Shown piece after piece: positions 8,822 through 19,499 of a stretch of DNA of 64,000 nucleotides. Position numbers and translations under genes: made by a program. Each line of letters opens with the position of its first letter. Position 1 is the first letter of the stretch. Source of the stretch: Micromonospora sp. ALFpr18c (GTDB taxonomy: Bacteria; Actinomycetota; Actinomycetes; Mycobacteriales; Micromonosporaceae). Location: positions 1 to 64,000 of the forward strand of contig NZ_WBKR01000005.1 of assembly GCF_008868155.1 (NCBI RefSeq), read 5' to 3'. The notes beneath the pieces are model-generated. The model was given only the letters and a program-made list of their open reading frames with translations, did no database searches and was not told the origin of the DNA.

Positions 8822-10520
8822 CCCGCCGCTCCTCCTGAGCAGCGGCGAGGATGAGGTAGCTGCTGGCGGTCCAGGTGTACGCGCGGTCACGGAGCCCGGC
8901 ACCGGTCTCCGCGTCGAAGTTCTCCGCGAAGCCGGACTTCTCGCACAGCGCGAGGAACCGTTGGCTGATGTCGTCGGCGATACCGGTGTACCCGGCCCGG
9001 CGCAGGCCGTCCTCGACCAGCACCGTCGAGGGCGCCCAGATCGGGCCCCGCCAGTAGCCGTCGGCGACGTAATGTGCCGAGTCCGTCGGTTCGGTGGCCA
9101 ACCCGTGCGTGGTCAGGTGCGCGTCGATGCCCCGGGCCAGTGCGTCGGCGACCGGGGCGGGCAGGTCCGCCCCGAGTGCGACCGGCATCAGGTCGAGCAG
9201 GCTGCGGCTCGCTCGCCGCCGGCCGGTGTGCGGGCTGCGGGCGGTGAAGCGTTCACCGTCCCACAGGTCCCGGAGCATGGCCGTGCGGATCCGCTCCGCC
9301 TCCCGGGACCACCGGTCGGCCGGCTCGCCCAACTCGGTGGCGAGATCGGCCAGGCAGCCGAGCTGCGAGACCAGGAACGCGGCGAGGTCGGCCGTCTCGA
9401 GGACCCGCTCGTCGTCGAAGGTGGTCGCGTTGTCCCAGCCGCTGTCGTTGCCGTGCTGATAGTGCGGCAGGTCGTGGCCGGGGGCTCGGCGCGCGTCGAG
9501 CCAGAACCCGGTCCAGCGCGCCAGCCGGTCGTACGTCTGCGCCAGCGCCGCCCGGTCCGGCGGCTGGGGGAGGCGTCGGCGCAGGTGACGTAGCGCCCAG
9601 CCGTGGATGGGCGGCTTGACGTAGTTGTGCAGAACCTCCGAGTGGGTGACCGAGTCGGGCAGGGCACCGGAGGCGTCCTGGTGGTCGAAGGGCAGCTGGA
9701 ACTGGTGCCAGGCCAGTTCCGGATCGGCGGCCGCCAGGGCGATCGCGTTGAAGCAGTGGTCCCAGCTCCACACCTTGTCCATCCAGTGCTTCGACATCAG
9801 GACCGCCGGTCGGGTGACGAAGCCCGCCGGGGCGACGGTGGCCGACCACAGCACGTACGCGGCCAGTTCGGCCGACGGGGTGTCCGTGCCGCGCCACGGC
9901 GCGACCGCGTCGACGAACGCGGTGAACTCGCTGCTCCGGTCGTGGCACAGCTGGTCGAAGGGGACGGATGCGGTGTACGGCCGGCGGGCGGTGGCGTACT
10001 CCTCGATCGCGATCTCCCAGGGCTGGTCGCCCGGCAGGTCCAGGAACCGGTCCGCGGCGCCGAGCGCCTCCACGCCCCCGCTTCGACCCAGAGCGCCGGC
10101 GAGCACCGTGACCCGGTAGCGGCGCCCGGTCTCGTACGAGGTGAACACGTGCGTGCCGTCGACCGGGTCGAGATAGAGGTAGGTGCCGCTGAACGGGGTG
10201 AGGGTGCTCGCCGCCGCGGCCACCCGCAGGCCGAGCCGCCGGCCCCGGATCCGCAGGGTGTCCGGTCCGTCGTAGACGGCCTCGATCCGGCCGGGACCGG
10301 TCCGCCAGGTCAGCAGCGCGGGTGTGGCGACGACGGTGGTGCCGGCGACCTCGGGGGAGAGGCGCAGGACGGGGTGCAACCCGGTCTGGTGGGAGACCAG
10401 GTGCAGGTCGTCGGCGTACGTCTTCTCGGCTACCACCGGGGAGATGTTGAGCCAGGAGCCGCGGTAGCTGAACGGGATGTCCTGGATGGAGAACTCCGGA
10501 CCGGACGGGGCGACGGTCAT
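8808..10520 (-). CDS. GH63-like (MGH1-type) (alpha/alpha)6 glycoside hydrolase
   Basis: 570 aa with no signal peptide, so cytoplasmic. An N-terminal beta-sandwich (to about residue 200) precedes an (alpha/alpha)6 barrel with KVWSWDHCFNAIALA, HQDASGALPDSV, the acid-rich NDSGWDNATTFD and the C-terminal YVADGYWRGPIWAPS. These are hallmarks of GH63/YgjK-related exo-glycosidases and amylo-alpha-1,6-glucosidase-like enzymes. It is the last gene of the importer operon (13615 to 8808), about 30 bases after the MalG-type permease. The simplest reading is that it hydrolyses the imported oligosaccharide. Substrate specificity cannot be told from sequence alone; arabinogalactan or gum-type oligosaccharides are an inference from context. 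Confidence 0.82.
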   Translation of the reverse strand: MTVAPSGPEFSIQDIPFSYRGSWLNISPVVAEKTYADDLHLVSHQTGLHPVLRLSPEVAGTTVVATPALLTWRTGPGRIEAVYDGPDTLRIRGRRLGLRVAAAASTLTPFSGTYLYLDPVDGTHVFTSYETGRRYRVTVLAGALGRSGGVEALGAADRFLDLPGDQPWEIAIEEYATARRPYTASVPFDQLCHDRSSEFTAFVDAVAPWRGTDTPSAELAAYVLWSATVAPAGFVTRPAVLMSKHWMDKVWSWDHCFNAIALAAADPELAWHQFQLPFDHQDASGALPDSVTHSEVLHNYVKPPIHGWALRHLRRRLPQPPDRAALAQTYDRLARWTGFWLDARRAPGHDLPHYQHGNDSGWDNATTFDDERVLETADLAAFLVSQLGCLADLATELGEPADRWSREAERIRTAMLRDLWDGERFTARSPHTGRRRASRSLLDLMPVALGADLPAPVADALARGIDAHLTTHGLATEPTDSAHYVADGYWRGPIWAPSTVLVEDGLRRAGYTGIADDISQRFLALCEKSGFAENFDAETGAGLRDRAYTWTASSYLILAAAQEERRVRGG

Positions 10521-10550
10521 GGGTGGCGGTTGCCTTTCTGGTGCGGTTGG

Positions 10551-11375
10551 TCAGTCCTTGACGGCGCCGGCGGTGACGCCCATCGAGACGTACCGCTGGG
10601 CCAGGACCAGCAGCACGGCGGCGGGGATGGAGGCGACGACGGCGGTGGCCATGATGGCGTTCCACTGCTGGTTGTTGTTGCCGATGTAGTGGTAGATGCC
10701 GAGGGTGATCGGCTGGTGGTCACCACCACCGGCCAGGGTCGAGGCGAAGATGAAGTCCGACCAGGACCACAGGAACGCGAACAGGGCCACCGTGACGATC
10801 GAGTTGCGGCTGACCGGCAGCACGACCGACCAGAAGGTGCGCAGCCGGCCGGCGCCGTCGACCACCGCCGCCTGGAGCAGTTCGTCGGGGATTCCGGACA
10901 TGAAGGCCGTGAAGATCAGGACGGCGAACGGCGCCGCCAGTGTCGTGTCGGCCAGGATCAGGCCCGGCAGCGTGTTGAGGACGCCGAGGGTGAGATAGAT
11001 GGCGTAGAAGCCCATCGCCATGATGATTCCCGGGATCATCTGAGCGATCAGCAGGACGAAGCTCAGCGCCGGGCCGCCGGGTGGCCGCAGTTTCGCCAGC
11101 GCGTATCCGGCGGGGGCGGCCAGCGCCACGGTCAACGCCACCGTGCCGAGGCCGACCAGGAAGCTGGTGCCGAGGTACGGCAGCTGCTGGTCGAGCACGG
11201 CCCGGTAGCCGTCCAGCGTGCCGTTGGTCGGGACCAGGTGCGGAGGGCTGGCCCGCATGTCCTGGTCCCGGGTGAACGACACGTTGATCATCCAGTAGAC
11301 GGGGAAGAGCATCAGCCCGGTCAGCACCAGGCCGACGGCGGTCTTCCACCAGACCCGGGGTGTGGAGGTGGTCAT
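10551..11375 (-). CDS. Carbohydrate ABC transporter permease, MalG type
   Basis: 274 aa, about six transmembrane helices. It has a typical N-terminal helix (TAVGLVLTGLMLFPVYWM), a periplasmic loop and a cytoplasmic EAA loop (AAVVDGAGRLRTFWSVVLPVS) that couples to the ATPase. It forms the membrane channel with the MalF-type partner. The start at ATG 11375 overlaps the partner's stop (ATGA, 11372-11375), so the two are translationally coupled. No ATPase gene is encoded here. As in many actinomycete CUT1 systems, the importer probably borrows a shared MsiK-like ATPase encoded elsewhere. Confidence 0.93.
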   Translation of the reverse strand: MTTSTPRVWWKTAVGLVLTGLMLFPVYWMINVSFTRDQDMRASPPHLVPTNGTLDGYRAVLDQQLPYLGTSFLVGLGTVALTVALAAPAGYALAKLRPPGGPALSFVLLIAQMIPGIIMAMGFYAIYLTLGVLNTLPGLILADTTLAAPFAVLIFTAFMSGIPDELLQAAVVDGAGRLRTFWSVVLPVSRNSIVTVALFAFLWSWSDFIFASTLAGGGDHQPITLGIYHYIGNNNQQWNAIMATAVVASIPAAVLLVLAQRYVSMGVTAGAVKD

Positions 11376-12343
11376 CGCAGGTGCTGCCTCCGCTCGATCC
11401 GGATGTAGATGAGCCCGGCGATCAGGGCCAGCACGATGAGCAGGTTGCCGATGGCCGCACCCGGACCGAATTCGGGCAGCAGGTTGCCGAAGCCGAGTCG
11501 GTACGACCAGGTGGCGAGCGTGGCGGAGGATCCGGTCGGGCCGCCCCTGGTCATGATCCAGATGATGTCGAAGACCTTCAGCGTGTAGATCAACCCCAGC
11601 AGCAGCGTGATCGCGGAGACGGGGCGCAGCAACGGGAAGGTGATGGACCGGAATCGCTGCCAGCCGGTCGCTCCGTCGAGCGCGGACGCCTCGTACACCT
11701 CGGTCGGGATCGCCTGGAGGCCGCTGTAGAGCACCACCAGGTTGAACGGGATACCGATCCAGATGTTGGCGATGATGACCGAGGTGAGCGACCAGCCCGG
11801 CGAGGTGAGCCAGTTGACCGGGTCGATCCCGACGACGCCCAGCGCGGCGTTGACCAGCCCCGAGTCGCTGTTGAGTAGCCACGACCAGGTCGACGCCGAG
11901 ACGATCAGCGGCAGCAGCCACGGTACGAGGATCAGCGCGCGCAGGGTGCCCGACAGCGGGAAGTGCTGGTGGAAGAAGAGCGCCAGTGCCATGCCGATGG
12001 TGAACTGGGCGGCGAGCGAGGCGGCGGTGAAGACCACGGTGTGCGTCACCGTCGGCCAGAAGGTCGGGTCGGCCAGGACCGTGCGGTAGTTGTCCAGGCC
12101 GGCGAAGGGTGCGCCGCCCTGAACGAACGATCGGACGGTGTACTCGCGCAGGCTCAGCTCGACGTTGCGATAGAGCGGGTAGGCGTAGAAGGCCAGCAGG
12201 TAGACGGTCACCGGGGTCAGGAAGCCCCACGCCGCCCATCGGCGGGGTCGGCGGGCGCGGGACCGGGGAGGCCCGGCGGGGGCGGCGCTGGCCGCCGCAC
12301 CGGTGTCCCGTGCGGTGGTGGAGGTCCGTGTGGTGGCGGGCAT
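11372..12343 (-). CDS. Carbohydrate ABC transporter permease, MalF type
   Basis: 323 aa. A basic Arg/Pro-rich cytoplasmic N-terminus (to about residue 35) is followed by six predicted membrane helices (the first is WGFLTPVTVYLLAFYAYPLY) and the EAA loop EASALDGATGWQRFRSITFPLL. It pairs with the MalG-type permease downstream and receives sugar from the binding lipoprotein encoded 18 bases upstream. The operon order of binding protein, MalF-type, MalG-type and hydrolase is standard for CUT1 oligosaccharide importers. Confidence 0.93.
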   Translation of the reverse strand: MPATTRTSTTARDTGAAASAAPAGPPRSRARRPRRWAAWGFLTPVTVYLLAFYAYPLYRNVELSLREYTVRSFVQGGAPFAGLDNYRTVLADPTFWPTVTHTVVFTAASLAAQFTIGMALALFFHQHFPLSGTLRALILVPWLLPLIVSASTWSWLLNSDSGLVNAALGVVGIDPVNWLTSPGWSLTSVIIANIWIGIPFNLVVLYSGLQAIPTEVYEASALDGATGWQRFRSITFPLLRPVSAITLLLGLIYTLKVFDIIWIMTRGGPTGSSATLATWSYRLGFGNLLPEFGPGAAIGNLLIVLALIAGLIYIRIERRQHLR

Positions 12344-12361
12344 GGTGTGGGTTCGGCGCGC

Positions 12362-13615
12362 TTACCGGGTGGCGGCCGCGGCCTGCGCGGCCTTCAGCGC
12401 CTCCTGCGGTGACGTCCCACCGCTGAGGGCCGACTGGACCGCGGTCCAGAGAGCCTCGGAGATCTTCGGATACTTCGTGCCGAGGTTGTCACCGGTACGG
12501 CCCTTGGCTGCCCGGACCGCCTCCACCCAGACCTTGAGCTTGGGGTCGGTGGCGGCCTGGCGATCCTGGACGGCGGCCACGGGCGCGACGTAGGAGAGTG
12601 TGGTGTCGGTGGTGAGCAGGTTGTCGGCGCTGGTCAGGCAGGCGACCAGCTTCTGCGACGTGGCGTACCGGTCGGTCTTGTCCTGCACCGGGATGGAGAC
12701 GAACTCGCCGCCGGTCGGTGCCGGCGCGGGGCCGCCCGCGCTGGCCGGGATCGCGATGGTGCCGTACGCGAAGCCGAGCTTCTCCGCGTTGGCCAGCTGC
12801 CAGGTGCCGTTCTCGGCGAACGCGTAGTCGCCGGTGGCGAACTCCTGCCAACTCGTGGTCTGGGTGTTGTTGATGACCGAGTTGGGGGCGTGACCCTGCT
12901 TGAGCCAGTCGGTCCAGAGTGTCAGGGCGGCCACCGCCTGCGGTGAGTCCAGACCGGTGAGCTGTGCTCCGGATCCCCAGAACCAGGGCAGGAACTGGAA
13001 GCTGCCCTCCTCGGTGCCGATCGCGGAGAAGGTGATGCCCTTCCTGCCCCTGGCCTTGACCGTGGTCAGCGCCGCGTTCAACGCTGCCCAGTCCGTGATC
13101 GCCGTCGGGTCGACGCCCGCGGCGGTCAGCAGGTCCTTGTTGTAGTAGAGGGCGAGGGTGTTCGCTCCGATCGGCACGCCGTACGTCTTACCCTCGCGCT
13201 GGCCGGCGCCGAGCAGGTTCGTCGCCATGCTCGACACGTCCAGTTTGTTCTCATCGGTGGTGGTGAGCGCGCCGGCCTCGGCCAGTGTCGAGATCACCGG
13301 GTTGTCCACGATCAGCACGTCCGGCGAGTTTCCCTGCTGGGCGGCGAGCAGCGCCTTGTTGGTCAGGTCGGTGGTGTCGTAGCCGGTCCGCTCGACCGTC
13401 ACTCCCGCCGAGGTGCCGCACCTCTTGAGCAGCGCGACCCATTCGGAGTCGTCGGCGAACTGCGGGTACGGATCCCAGACGACGTAGGCGCCGCCACCGT
13501 CGGAGGACCCGCCGCCGGACGACGAGCAGGCGGCCCCGGCCACCGCGGAGAGAGCTATCACGGCGACGGCGGCCAGGCGCCGTCGACGGCTGATTCCGGT
13601 CATCTGCTGCCTCAC
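12362..13615 (-). CDS. Extracellular solute-binding lipoprotein of the sugar importer
   Basis: 417 aa. The lipoprotein signal peptide has a basic start (ISRRRRLAAVAV) and a lipobox ending in GAAC, with Cys near residue 30, followed by a Ser/Gly linker. The mature part is a family 1 (MalE-like) binding fold: YVVWDPYPQFADDSEW, GNSPDVLIVDNPVI, VPIGANTLALYYNKD and the Trp-rich LPWFWGSG. ATG 13615 is used; ATG 13603 (MTGISRRR) is possible. It is the first gene of the operon, under the promoter at 13711-13740 and the tandem operator at 13683-13705. Confidence 0.93.
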   Translation of the reverse strand: MRQQMTGISRRRRLAAVAVIALSAVAGAACSSSGGGSSDGGGAYVVWDPYPQFADDSEWVALLKRCGTSAGVTVERTGYDTTDLTNKALLAAQQGNSPDVLIVDNPVISTLAEAGALTTTDENKLDVSSMATNLLGAGQREGKTYGVPIGANTLALYYNKDLLTAAGVDPTAITDWAALNAALTTVKARGRKGITFSAIGTEEGSFQFLPWFWGSGAQLTGLDSPQAVAALTLWTDWLKQGHAPNSVINNTQTTSWQEFATGDYAFAENGTWQLANAEKLGFAYGTIAIPASAGGPAPAPTGGEFVSIPVQDKTDRYATSQKLVACLTSADNLLTTDTTLSYVAPVAAVQDRQAATDPKLKVWVEAVRAAKGRTGDNLGTKYPKISEALWTAVQSALSGGTSPQEALKAAQAAAATR

Positions 13616-13682
13616 TTCAAGTCGATCGTCAGGTGGGTGTGTGGGTGGTGACCGCGGGCCGGACGAGGTATGGCCATGGGGC

Positions 13683-13740
13683 GAATCGATTCGACGAATC
13701 GGTTCGCCCGAAGATAGGACCGTCTATGGTTGGCGGTCAA
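13683..13740 (-). promoter_or_regulatory. Promoter with tandem LacI operators for the importer operon
   Basis: On the minus strand, -35 TTGACC (13735-13740), an 18-base spacer and -10 TATCTT (13711-13716). Just downstream lie two operator copies 11 bp apart: imperfect CGAATCGGTTCG (13694-13705) and perfect GAATCGATTC (13683-13692). The spacing puts both on one DNA face over the transcription start. Confidence 0.75.
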
Positions 13741-13802
13741 GGGGTGATCAGCTGCGGAGACGTAACGCCGGGAAACACCAGCTTTACCGCGGCGTCACTT
13801 CA

Positions 13803-13850
13803 TTGACATGGTTCAGTGTCCGGCCCTACGATCCCTGCGAATCGATTCGC
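13803..13850 (+). promoter_or_regulatory. Promoter and LacI operator of the clan GH-A glycosidase gene
   Basis: -35 TTGACA (13803-13808), 18-base spacer and -10 TACGAT (13827-13832), followed after 4 bases by a perfect 14-bp palindrome GCGAATCGATTCGC (13837-13850). The arrangement is the same as at 15805-15851. Confidence 0.78.
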
Positions 13851-13899
13851 AAGCGCAGCCTCCGGAGAGCGTCCCCCACGCCCCACCAAGGAGCCGCCC

Positions 13900-15735
13900 G
13901 TGAAAACCCCGTCCCGCGGCAGGTCAGGACGAGCCCGTTCGCTCGTCGCCCGACTCGTGGTCGGCCTGCTCGCCGCCGCCAGCGCCGTAACCGTCGCCGC
14001 GCCCGCCGCCCGGGCCGCCGACGAATCCATCAGCGTCAACTTCTCCACGACCAGCGGTACGCCGACCTATCGCGCGTCCGGCTGGATCTACGGCATGACC
14101 GAGAACGCCAGCGGTCCGGCCGACCACTTCTACCGGGACGTCAAGTTCCAGTACATGCGCGCCGGCGGGGCGCAACTGCCCGGCAGCGGCTGGGTCGGCG
14201 GGAGCTACGACCGTCGGTGGAACTCCACGCTCGCCCAGGCTCGCCGGACCGTCGCCCTGGGCGGCCAGTTCATCATCCTGCCGCACGACCTGTGGGGCGC
14301 GGACGGCGCCGGGATCTCCCGCTTCCCCGGCGACAACGGCAACTGGACCGACTACGACAACTTCCTGACCCGCCTCATCGCCGACGTCCGGGCGTCCGGG
14401 CTGTCCGTGCAGTGGGACATCTGGAACGAACCCAACATCACGATCTTCTGGAACCGGCCGATCTCGCAGTACCTCGAACTGTGGCGCCGCACCCACCAGC
14501 GCATCCGGGCGGAGTTCCCCAACCAGCTCATCGTCGGGCCGAGCTGCGCCTGCGTGCCGTCGACCACGCACACCTTCTGGAACCAGTACCTGGACTTCGT
14601 CCGCTCGACCAACACGGTGCCGGACATCATCAGCTGGCACTCGCTGCCCGGTGACCCGGTCGCCAACGTCGCGGCCGCCAACGCCACCCTCGACCCGCGC
14701 GGCATCGCCCACCCCCGGCCGTACCAGATCAACGAGTACGGCGCGCCCGACGAACAGAACCCCGCCGACGGCGCCTGGTACATCGCCCGGCTGGAGCGGG
14801 CGCGCGCGGACGGCCTGCGGGCGAACTGGGCCAGCGGCGGCAGCCTGCACAACGACCTCGGCAACCTGCTGGTCCGCAACTCGGCCGGCGTGCACCAGCC
14901 GAAGGGGGAGTGGTGGGCCTACCGCTACTACGCCTCCCAGACCGGGCAGACCGCGTCGGTGACCGCCAGCCAGTCGTACGACGCGTACGCCACGAAGGCG
15001 ACCGGCGTAGCGAAGGTCCTCGTCGGCGGTGGTCGTACCACCGGGAACCTGACCGTCAACCTGCAGCGCCTGGACACCACGAGCGGCATCGTGCAGAACA
15101 ACCAGGTCCGGGTGCTCACCCAGCGCATCCCGCACAATGGCGGTGGCGCCGTGCAGGGGCCGATCACGGTCTCGAACAGCGTCGTCACGCTCGCGAACAA
15201 CACCGCCACCGTGACGCTGCCGTACGCCAACCCGACCGACACCTACACCGTCACCCCGCTGCCGCCCTCGGACGGGAGCTTCCAGTCGGTGGCGGTGGCC
15301 CAGCACTCGCAGCAGTGTCTGGACAACCCCGGCCTGAGCACCGTCGACGGCACCGTGCAGCAGCAGTACCACTGCGAGGGCGGCGACCAGCAGCTCTGGA
15401 ACTTCCGGCCGGTCGCCGGCGTGGCCAACACGTACACGGTGGTCAACCAGCAGAGCGGCAAGTGCCTCGACGTCAGCGGCGTGTCCACCGCTGACGGCGC
15501 GGCCGTGCACCAGTGGACCTGCCTGAACGGCCTCAACCAGCAGTTCACCCTCCGCAGGGTGACCTACTCCGGCAACGACTCGCACGACTATCAGCTCGTC
15601 GCCCGGCACAGCGGCAAGTGCGTCGACGTCAGCACGATCTCCACCGCGCCACGCGCGCCGATCCACCAGTGGACCTGCAACGCGGTCGGCCAGGGCAACC
15701 CGTTGAACCAGACGTGGCGGATCCTGGGCCGATAG
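13900..15735 (+). CDS. Secreted clan GH-A glycoside hydrolase (GH39-like) with ricin-B domains
   Basis: 611 aa from GTG 13900, chosen because AAGGAG (13888-13893) lies 6 bases upstream. Residues 1 to about 38 form a signal peptide. The catalytic TIM barrel shows the clan GH-A acid/base motif WDIWNEPN (Glu177) and a nucleophile motif INEYG (Glu279). The C-terminal third carries ricin-B/CBM13-type repeats (QQQYHCEGGDQQLW, GAAVHQWTCLNGLNQQF, APIHQWTCN). Family assignment within clan GH-A is uncertain: GH39 fits the length and motif context, and GH39 includes arabino-active enzymes acting on arabinogalactan proteins. The LacI operator in its promoter and the flanking arabinofuranosidase support a role in arabinan or arabinogalactan breakdown. 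Confidence 0.78.
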   Translation: MKTPSRGRSGRARSLVARLVVGLLAAASAVTVAAPAARAADESISVNFSTTSGTPTYRASGWIYGMTENASGPADHFYRDVKFQYMRAGGAQLPGSGWVGGSYDRRWNSTLAQARRTVALGGQFIILPHDLWGADGAGISRFPGDNGNWTDYDNFLTRLIADVRASGLSVQWDIWNEPNITIFWNRPISQYLELWRRTHQRIRAEFPNQLIVGPSCACVPSTTHTFWNQYLDFVRSTNTVPDIISWHSLPGDPVANVAAANATLDPRGIAHPRPYQINEYGAPDEQNPADGAWYIARLERARADGLRANWASGGSLHNDLGNLLVRNSAGVHQPKGEWWAYRYYASQTGQTASVTASQSYDAYATKATGVAKVLVGGGRTTGNLTVNLQRLDTTSGIVQNNQVRVLTQRIPHNGGGAVQGPITVSNSVVTLANNTATVTLPYANPTDTYTVTPLPPSDGSFQSVAVAQHSQQCLDNPGLSTVDGTVQQQYHCEGGDQQLWNFRPVAGVANTYTVVNQQSGKCLDVSGVSTADGAAVHQWTCLNGLNQQFTLRRVTYSGNDSHDYQLVARHSGKCVDVSTISTAPRAPIHQWTCNAVGQGNPLNQTWRILGR

Positions 15736-15804
15736 GCCCCGCAGGGGAGGCGCCGGCGCTGGCAGCCCGCACACGACCAGCGCCGGCACCGCCTAAGCCA
15801 TTCG

Positions 15805-17488
<1,684 letters not shown>

Positions 17489-17503
17489 CCCCGGCCGACC
17501 AAG

Positions 17504-17548
17504 GCGTACGCCGGTCACCACCGCACGCCGGTGGTGGCCGGTGTACGC
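17504..17548. terminator. Bidirectional terminator between convergent genes
   Basis: A 20-bp stem (17504-17523 with 17529-17548) with two positions that can only pair as G-U wobbles, and a 5-base loop. It lies 16 bases after the GH54 stop and 9 bases before the end of the opposing DUF1801 gene. Confidence 0.75.
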
Positions 17549-17556
17549 GCCGCCGG

Positions 17557-18006
17557 TCAGGAGATCGCGGCCCGCACCAGTGCGACGACCCGCTTCTCCA
17601 CCTCGGGGCTCCACTTCTGCAGCGCGTACGCCACCGGCCACAGGTCGCCGTCGTCGAGGTTGGCCGTGTCCTGGAATCCCAGCGTCGAGTACCGGTAGTT
17701 GAACTTGCCGGAGTCCTGGAAGAAGACGACGATCTTGCCGTCCTCGTTCGCGTAGGCGGGCATCCCGTACCAGGTCTTCGGTGCCAGGTCCGGGGCGGCG
17801 GCGGTCACCGTCACGTGCACACGCTCGGCGAGCGCGCGATCCTCCGGCTCCATCTGCGCGATCCGGTCGAGGACCGCCTGCAGCCCGTCGGCCCGCTTGG
17901 CGCCCTTCCTGCCCTCGGCGCGCAGCTCGGCGGCGCGCTCCTTCATCGCGGCGCGCTCCTCGGCGGTGAAACCGTCGGACCCGGTCGTCGAAGTCTGTGC
18001 GGCCAT
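17557..18006 (-). CDS. DUF1801 / YdhG-like protein
   Basis: 149 aa from ATG 18006 (MAAQTSTTGS), preceded by a GAGGGAG ribosome-binding site. The longer upstream frame to 18147 looks non-coding. The N-terminal half is a charged helix (AEERAAMKERAAELRAEG). The C-terminal half matches the DUF1801/SufE-like fold (KTWYGMPAYANEDGKIVVFFQDSGKFNYRYSTLGFQ). Relatives are small cytosolic proteins, some annotated as iron chaperones, without an established reaction. No functional link with neighbours is apparent. Confidence 0.82.
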   Translation of the reverse strand: MAAQTSTTGSDGFTAEERAAMKERAAELRAEGRKGAKRADGLQAVLDRIAQMEPEDRALAERVHVTVTAAAPDLAPKTWYGMPAYANEDGKIVVFFQDSGKFNYRYSTLGFQDTANLDDGDLWPVAYALQKWSPEVEKRVVALVRAAIS

Positions 18007-18185
18007 GCTCGGGCTCCCTCTCGCTGCAAGGCTCGGCGTGATGCCGGCTACCTGGGAAAAGGCTAGGCCCGGCGGCTCTCGGTCGCTTCTTGATTCCTGA
18101 TCGATCACCGGCCGACCGTCGGCGGCCGGCCCGCCGAAAATGCGCACCCGGGCGGGGCCGTGGATGCGTAGTGTTGCCGGTCGTG

Positions 18186-18857
18186 ATGGATCTTGTGGAG
18201 CGGCACACCGTCCTCGCCGTCGTGGTGGGTTCGCGGGCGTACGGGCTGGAGGGCCCGGGCTCCGACGTCGACCGGCGCGGCGTGTACGTCGCCCCGACCC
18301 GCGCGTTCTGGCACCTCGACAAGCCGCCCACCCACCTGGACGGGCCGGCGCCGGAACAGTTCTCCTGGGAGTTCGAGCGGTTCTGCGCGCTGGCGTTGCA
18401 GGGCAACCCGACAGTGCTGGAGGCGCTCTGGTCCCCGCTGATCGAGTCGGTCACCGCGGACGGGGACCTGCTGCTCGCGCAGCGGCAGGCGTTCCTGTCC
18501 CAGCGGCTCGCCCAGACCTACGGCGGTTACGCCCGGGACCAGCTCGACCGGGTGGCCGCACGCCGCGAGCGTACCGGCGAGATCAATCACAAGCAGGCCA
18601 TGCACATGCTCCGGCTGCTGACCGCCGGGGCGCACGCCCTGCGCACCGGGAAGATCCTGGTCGACGTGCGGCACCTGCGCGACAAGCTGCTCGCGGTGCG
18701 GCGGGGCGACCTGGCCTGGACGGCGGTGACCGCCTGGGCCGCGGACCTGTTCGCCGACCTGTCCGACGCCGCCGCCGACAGCATCCTGCCCGAACAACCC
18801 GACCGGGACGCCGTGGATCGGCTGCTCGCCGTCGTACGAGAAAGGAACCTGCGGTGA
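18186..18857 (+). CDS. Predicted nucleotidyltransferase (COG3541-like)
   Basis: 223 aa from ATG 18186 (GTG 18183 and GTG 18171 are possible). The N-terminus has the polymerase-beta nucleotidyltransferase signature: GSRAYGLEGPGSDVDRRGVYVAP, a G-S pair followed by D-x-D-type acidic residues. A helical C-terminal half follows (INHKQAMHMLRLLTAGAHALRTG). The family is widespread in actinomycetes but its substrate is not established. GTGA overlap with the next gene (18854-18857) indicates translational coupling with a second, related nucleotidyltransferase that is now broken. Confidence 0.78.
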   Translation: MDLVERHTVLAVVVGSRAYGLEGPGSDVDRRGVYVAPTRAFWHLDKPPTHLDGPAPEQFSWEFERFCALALQGNPTVLEALWSPLIESVTADGDLLLAQRQAFLSQRLAQTYGGYARDQLDRVAARRERTGEINHKQAMHMLRLLTAGAHALRTGKILVDVRHLRDKLLAVRRGDLAWTAVTAWAADLFADLSDAAADSILPEQPDRDAVDRLLAVVRERNLR

Positions 18858-19422
18858 CCCTCGACGTGCCGCCGTGGGCCGCGGAGGTCGCCCGCGGGCT
18901 GCCCCGCCCCCTGCTGTTCGCCGCGGTCAGCGGCGCGCACCTGTACGGGTTCGCGTCCGTCGACTCGGACCTGGACCTGCGCGCCGCGCACCTGCTGGCG
19001 CCGGCGGAGGTCGTCGGTCTGCGCACCGGACCGCAGACGCTGCAACACACCGGCGTGCGCGACGGCGTGGAACTGGACGTGGTCAGTCACGATCTGCTGA
19101 AGTTCGCCACCCTGCTGAACAGCCGCAACGGGTACGTCCTGGAGCAGTTGCTGTCCCCAACCTGATGCGCACCGGCCACCTGGAGACGGACCTCAACGTG
19201 CTCGGGACCGGTCTGGCATACGTGCCGGACCTCATCGCCGCCAAACGGGAGGCCGAGCACGGGCCGTTCCCCGCGGGCGCCGCGCAGCGACTCGCCGTCG
19301 ACGTACCCCGACTCCGCGCCGAGCTGGAGGCGGCCCGGGACGCCTCGACGCTGCCCGAGCACGCCGACCCGGCGGCCGTGGCCGCGCTGCACGACCTGGT
19401 CGTCCGTACCCGCCTGGGCTGA
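18854..19422 (+). pseudogene. Second nucleotidyltransferase, broken by an out-of-frame internal deletion
   Basis: It starts at GTG 18854 (AAAGGA at 18841). The first frame gives the nucleotidyltransferase core, SGAHLYGFASVDSDLDLR and later LNSRNGYVLEQLLSP, then hits a stop near 19165. The C-terminal part, LMRTGHLETDLNVLG through LIAAKREAEHGPF, continues in another frame to TGA 19420-19422. In intact relatives these blocks are separated by roughly 70 residues (a His-rich helical section equivalent to INHKQAMHMLRLLTAGAH in the gene upstream). That section is missing here. This is therefore a real deletion with the junction near 19157-19165, not a single-base error. Confidence 0.75.
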
Positions 19423-19430
19423 GCTCGCGT

Positions 19431-19465
19431 ACAGCCCTGGTCGGTCGAGGTCCGAGCAGGGCTGT
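19431..19465. terminator. Hairpin between convergent genes
   Basis: Inverted repeat ACAGCCCTG (19431-19439) with CAGGGCTGT (19457-19465) plus partial inner pairing, between the ends of the nucleotidyltransferase remnant and the caspase-STAND gene. Confidence 0.5.
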
Positions 19466-19499
19466 GCGGTGCTCGCTGTCCGCCTCGGCCGATCGGTGC

